The position numbers and the translations under genes are program-made. A stretch of DNA of 64,000 nt from Claveliimonas bilis. GTDB lineage: Bacteria; Bacillota; Clostridia; Lachnospirales; Lachnospiraceae. The notes beneath the pieces were generated by a model. That model saw nothing but the letters and a program-made list of their open reading frames with translations. It was not told the DNA's origin and did not search any database. Of this stretch, positions 60,826-64,000 are shown piece after piece (position 1 is the stretch's first letter; each line of letters starts with the position of its first letter). The stretch covers positions 186,001 through 250,000 of the forward strand of contig NZ_AP024845.1 in the NCBI RefSeq assembly GCF_020892095.1. The letters run 5' to 3'.

Positions 60826-63800
60826 CTATTTAAAATAAGCGACGCCGGATTCAAAAATCTTCAGATCCTGCTCTCCATAAATATTAACTGCTACGCTGCG
60901 TCCTCTTCTCTCTGAGTGAGCCATCTTTCCAAGAACCCTTCCGTCCGGACTTGTAATTCCCTCGATGGCAAAATAAGATCCGTTGATGTTCCACTCTTCA
61001 TCACCGACGGAAATATTGCCTTCCGGATCACAGTAGCGTGTGGCAACCTGACCGTTTGCAAATAATTCCTCAATTGTCTCCTTAGGCGCAACAAAACGTC
61101 CTTCGCCGTGAGAAGCCGGATTCACATACACACCGCCAAGCTGTGCCTGGGCAAGCCACGGAGATTTGTCCGTCACTACTTTTGTATATACCATCTTGGA
61201 AATGTGACGTCCAATAGTATTATAGGTAAGAGTCGGAGAGTTTTCTGTCTGTCCGATGATCTTTCCGCTTGGAACAAGGCCAAGTTTGATCAGCGCCTGA
61301 AAACCGTTGCAGATACCAAGTGCAAGTCCGTCCCGCTCTCCAAGAAGCTTTTCCACCGCCTCTTTCAGTTTCGCATTCTGGAATGCGGTTGCAAAGAATT
61401 TTGCAGATCCGTCCGGTTCGTCTCCTGCACTGAACCCGCCTGGGAACATGATGATCTGAGACTGTCCGATGGCCTTTTCAAATACCTGTACAGAATCTAC
61501 GATATCTGCCGCATCCATATTCTTAAATACTCTGGTGATCACCTTTGCCCCGGCTCTTTCAAAAGCTTTTGCGCTGTCATATTCGCAGTTTGTTCCAGGG
61601 AATACCGGTATAAATACAGTAGGCTGCCCGATCTTATGGCTGCAGATATGCACCTTAGCCGCATGGAAGCACCCATCCTCATCCAGTCTTCCCTCTTCTG
61701 TTTCCTTTTCTGCCAGGAAATAGGCAGCCGGATCCTCCTCTGCGCCGGAAGTAGTCGGGAATACTCTCTCCAGTGTTCCCTTCCATACATCTTCCGCCTC
61801 ATCCAGTCCGATCACCGTATCGCCATATGCGAATGTTCCGTCTGCTGTCACTTCACCGATCACTGTGTAGGAAATCTGCAGTTCTCCCACCTTGTCTTCT
61901 GCAACTTCTGCCACTAAATCGCCAAATGCCGGTGCAAACAGCTCTCTTGGATCCATGCTGTGCTCTATTTTTACACCCATACCGTTTCCAAAAGCCATTT
62001 TGCTGACTGCTGCAATGACTCCATGACGGTCCGGAACATAAGCGGAAAGAATCCTTCCCTCTTTGATGTCCTCTGCAAATTTTCCGTACTGCTCCATCAC
62101 TTTATCATAAACCGGAAGATCGTACTCATCCTTCGGTATGCGAAGCCATACAAGCTTACTTCCGGCTTTCTTAAGCTCCGGTGTAATGATATCCTTTTCC
62201 TTGGCAACGTCTACTGCAAAAGAAACAAGGGTCGGAGGAACATCGATATCTTCAAATGTACCGGACATACTGTCCTTTCCTCCAATGGACGGAAGACCGA
62301 AACCGATCTGTGCGCTGTAAGCTCCAAGAAGCGCTGCAAACGGCTGGCTCCAGCGATGCGGATCTTCCGACATCCGACGGAAATATTCTTGGAATGTGAA
62401 GCGGATCTTCCTGTAATCGCCTCCGTTTGCAACAATTTTTGCAACGGATTCCGTCACTGCGTAAACTGCTCCGTGATAAGGACTCCAGCTGGAAAGATAG
62501 GGGTCAAAGCCATAGCTCATCATCGTGACAGTATCGCAGTCTCCCTTCAGTACCGGAAGTTTGGCTACCATTGCCTGGGTCTCTGTCATCTGATACTTTC
62601 CTCCGTGAGGCATGAATACAGAGCCAGCTCCAATGGATCCGTCAAACATTTCCACGAGGCCTTTCTGTGAGCATACATTCAGATCTTTTAATGTATCCAG
62701 CCATTTTTCTTTTACATCAGCAACCTCTGCCTTCTCTGTCAGAATGCTGTCTTTTCTGTTTGGAATATCCACAGCTACCGCTGTTTCCTGATGAGCGCCG
62801 TTTGTATCAAGAAATGCTCTGGAAAGATTGACGATCTCTTTTCCTCTCCAGGAAAGCACCAGCCTCGGTTCTTCGGTGACAACTGCCACTTCCACAGCTT
62901 CCAGGTTCTCTTCCTTTGCATATCCCATAAACTGTTCTACATCTTTTGGATCTACAACAACAGCCATTCTCTCCTGGGATTCTGAAATCGCGATCTCTGT
63001 TCCATCCAGTCCTGCATATTTCTTCGGCACCTTATCAAGATCCACCTTAAGGCCGTCAGCCAACTCTCCAATGGCAACAGAGACTCCGCCTGCGCCAAAG
63101 TCATTACATTTCTTGATCAGGCGGCTGACTTCTTCTCTTCTGAAAAGTCTTTGTATCTTTCTCTCTGTAGGCGGATTTCCCTTCTGCACCTCTGCACCGC
63201 AGGTTTCAATGGATTCTTCTGTATGGACTTTGGAAGATCCGGTGGCTCCTCCGCAGCCGTCACGGCCGGTACGTCCGCCAAGAAGAATGATAACATCTCC
63301 CGGATCCGATGTTTCTCTGATTACCGCCCGACGCGGAGCCGCGCCTAATACAGCACCGATTTCCATACGCTTTGCCACGTAATTCGGATGATAAATTTCT
63401 TTGACCGCTCCTGTGGCAAGTCCGATCTGGTTTCCGTAAGAACTGTATCCGTGCGCTGCCTCTCTTACCAGTTTTTTCTGCGGCAGCTTGCCTTTCATGG
63501 TATCTTTTACAGAAACAGTGGGATCTGCAGCTCCCGTCACGCGCATTGCCTGATAAACATAGGTACGGCCTGAAAGCGGATCGCGGATCGCTCCTCCAAG
63601 ACAGGTTGCCGCCCCACCGAAAGGCTCAATCTCTGTAGGATGATTGTGAGTCTCATTTTTAAAGTTTACAAGCCATTCTTCCTCTTTGCCGTCTACGGTC
63701 ACCGGAACAACAATACTGCAAGCATTAATTTCTTCTGATTCTTCCTGATCCTGAAGTTTTCCTTCCTTCTTCAGACGGCGCATTGCCATAAGCGCCAGAT

Positions 63801-64000
63801 CCATCAGACAGACAAATTTATCCTCCCTGCCCTTAAAAATCTCGCTGTGATCTGCAAGATACTGGCGATAAGTCTCTTCTATCGGAGCTTTGTAATCCCC
63901 TTCGCCAAATGTTACTTCCTTCAGTTCCGTGGAAAATGTCGTATGGCGGCAATGGTCTGACCAGTACGTATCCAGAACGCGGATCTCTGTCATGGACGGA
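60826..64000 (-). CDS. purL: Phosphoribosylformylglycinamidine synthase (5' end outside the window)
   Basis: The frame is open to the window edge, giving about 1,057 C-terminal residues of a single-chain enzyme that is normally about 1,250. An ATG at 63993 is internal (the family reads ...TEIRVLDTYWSDHCRHTTF here). It converts FGAR to FGAM with ATP and glutamine. The synthase part has NFKNETHNHPTEIEPFGGAAT and LGGRTGRDGCGGATGSS. The fused C-terminal glutaminase has FIPVFPGTNCEYDSAKAF, MFPGGFSAGDEPDGSAKF, the nucleophile in LALGICNGFQALIKLG, and the His/Glu in NPASHGEGRF. Fused PurLQ of this kind is common in Clostridia. Confidence 0.96.
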   Translation of the reverse strand, partial: PSMTEIRVLDTYWSDHCRHTTFSTELKEVTFGEGDYKAPIEETYRQYLADHSEIFKGREDKFVCLMDLALMAMRRLKKEGKLQDQEESEEINACSIVVPVTVDGKEEEWLVNFKNETHNHPTEIEPFGGAATCLGGAIRDPLSGRTYVYQAMRVTGAADPTVSVKDTMKGKLPQKKLVREAAHGYSSYGNQIGLATGAVKEIYHPNYVAKRMEIGAVLGAAPRRAVIRETSDPGDVIILLGGRTGRDGCGGATGSSKVHTEESIETCGAEVQKGNPPTERKIQRLFRREEVSRLIKKCNDFGAGGVSVAIGELADGLKVDLDKVPKKYAGLDGTEIAISESQERMAVVVDPKDVEQFMGYAKEENLEAVEVAVVTEEPRLVLSWRGKEIVNLSRAFLDTNGAHQETAVAVDIPNRKDSILTEKAEVADVKEKWLDTLKDLNVCSQKGLVEMFDGSIGAGSVFMPHGGKYQMTETQAMVAKLPVLKGDCDTVTMMSYGFDPYLSSWSPYHGAVYAVTESVAKIVANGGDYRKIRFTFQEYFRRMSEDPHRWSQPFAALLGAYSAQIGFGLPSIGGKDSMSGTFEDIDVPPTLVSFAVDVAKEKDIITPELKKAGSKLVWLRIPKDEYDLPVYDKVMEQYGKFAEDIKEGRILSAYVPDRHGVIAAVSKMAFGNGMGVKIEHSMDPRELFAPAFGDLVAEVAEDKVGELQISYTVIGEVTADGTFAYGDTVIGLDEAEDVWKGTLERVFPTTSGAEEDPAAYFLAEKETEEGRLDEDGCFHAAKVHICSHKIGQPTVFIPVFPGTNCEYDSAKAFERAGAKVITRVFKNMDAADIVDSVQVFEKAIGQSQIIMFPGGFSAGDEPDGSAKFFATAFQNAKLKEAVEKLLGERDGLALGICNGFQALIKLGLVPSGKIIGQTENSPTLTYNTIGRHISKMVYTKVVTDKSPWLAQAQLGGVYVNPASHGEGRFVAPKETIEELFANGQVATRYCDPEGNISVGDEEWNINGSYFAIEGITSPDGRVLGKMAHSERRGRSVAVNIYGEQDLKIFESGVAYFK

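Overview
The window looks like a chromosomal segment of a strictly anaerobic Clostridia, most likely a Lachnospiraceae gut bacterium. The reasons are a selenocysteine-dependent glycine reductase operon, an actin/Hsp70-like plus giant-scaffold operon of the DUF5716/DUF5717 type, the T-box, glycine-riboswitch and strong AGGAGG ribosome-binding-site style, and the Firmicutes synteny ispF ... cysE-cysS-mrnC-rlmB-sigH. Nearly all genes are on the minus strand. Genus cannot be fixed by reading alone.

Layout, left to right. 1-5.9 kb: a minus-strand operon of a degenerate sirtuin, gltX and a UvrD-like helicase (cut by the window edge); a two-gene ThrE-type exporter whose first subunit is fused to a GNAT acetyltransferase; a membrane-anchored InlB/BspA-like surface protein. 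6.0-15.6 kb: the glycine reductase locus, transcribed agcS, then promoter, glycine riboswitch with terminator, then grdX-grdE-grdB(Sec)-trxB-trxA-grdA(Sec)-grdC-grdD and a terminator. 15.7-21 kb: C1-folate genes folD and fchA, then purB, purF and purC. 21.2-23.5 kb: a polar amino-acid ABC transporter. 23.6-29 kb: an operon of unknown function with a 1,099-residue helical-repeat protein, an actin/Hsp70-fold protein and a TPR protein. 29.1-32.9 kb: a CobD/HisC-like PLP enzyme and a pair resembling bile-acid 7-dehydroxylation enzymes (BaiE-like and BaiCD/BaiH-like). 33.3-37.5 kb: a large coiled-coil CAP-domain surface protein beside an IS256 remnant. 37.8-49 kb: metA, an AI-2E-type permease, a DUF1540 protein, thioesterase, aldo/keto reductase, YdcF, SEC-C protein, purA, cardiolipin synthase and a MocR regulator. 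49-59 kb: glnS, tRNA-Thr, a CNNM/CorC protein, sigH-rlmB-mrnC-cysS-cysE under a T-box, an Eis-like acetyltransferase, ispF, tRNA-Met and tRNA-Val. 59.2-64 kb: gdhA and the 3' part of purL.

Metabolic reading: glycine enters through AgcS, is sensed by the riboswitch and is reduced by the Grd complex with electrons from TrxB/TrxA. GrdC/GrdD are expected to release acetyl phosphate. FolD/FchA handle one-carbon folate units that connect glycine and formate to purines, and four purine genes plus purL are nearby. The most interesting uncharacterised items are the actin-like/scaffold/TPR operon, the Bai-like pair, the GNAT-ThrE fusion and the sirtuin with a degenerate NAD pocket. No CRISPR array, prophage or complete insertion sequence was found.
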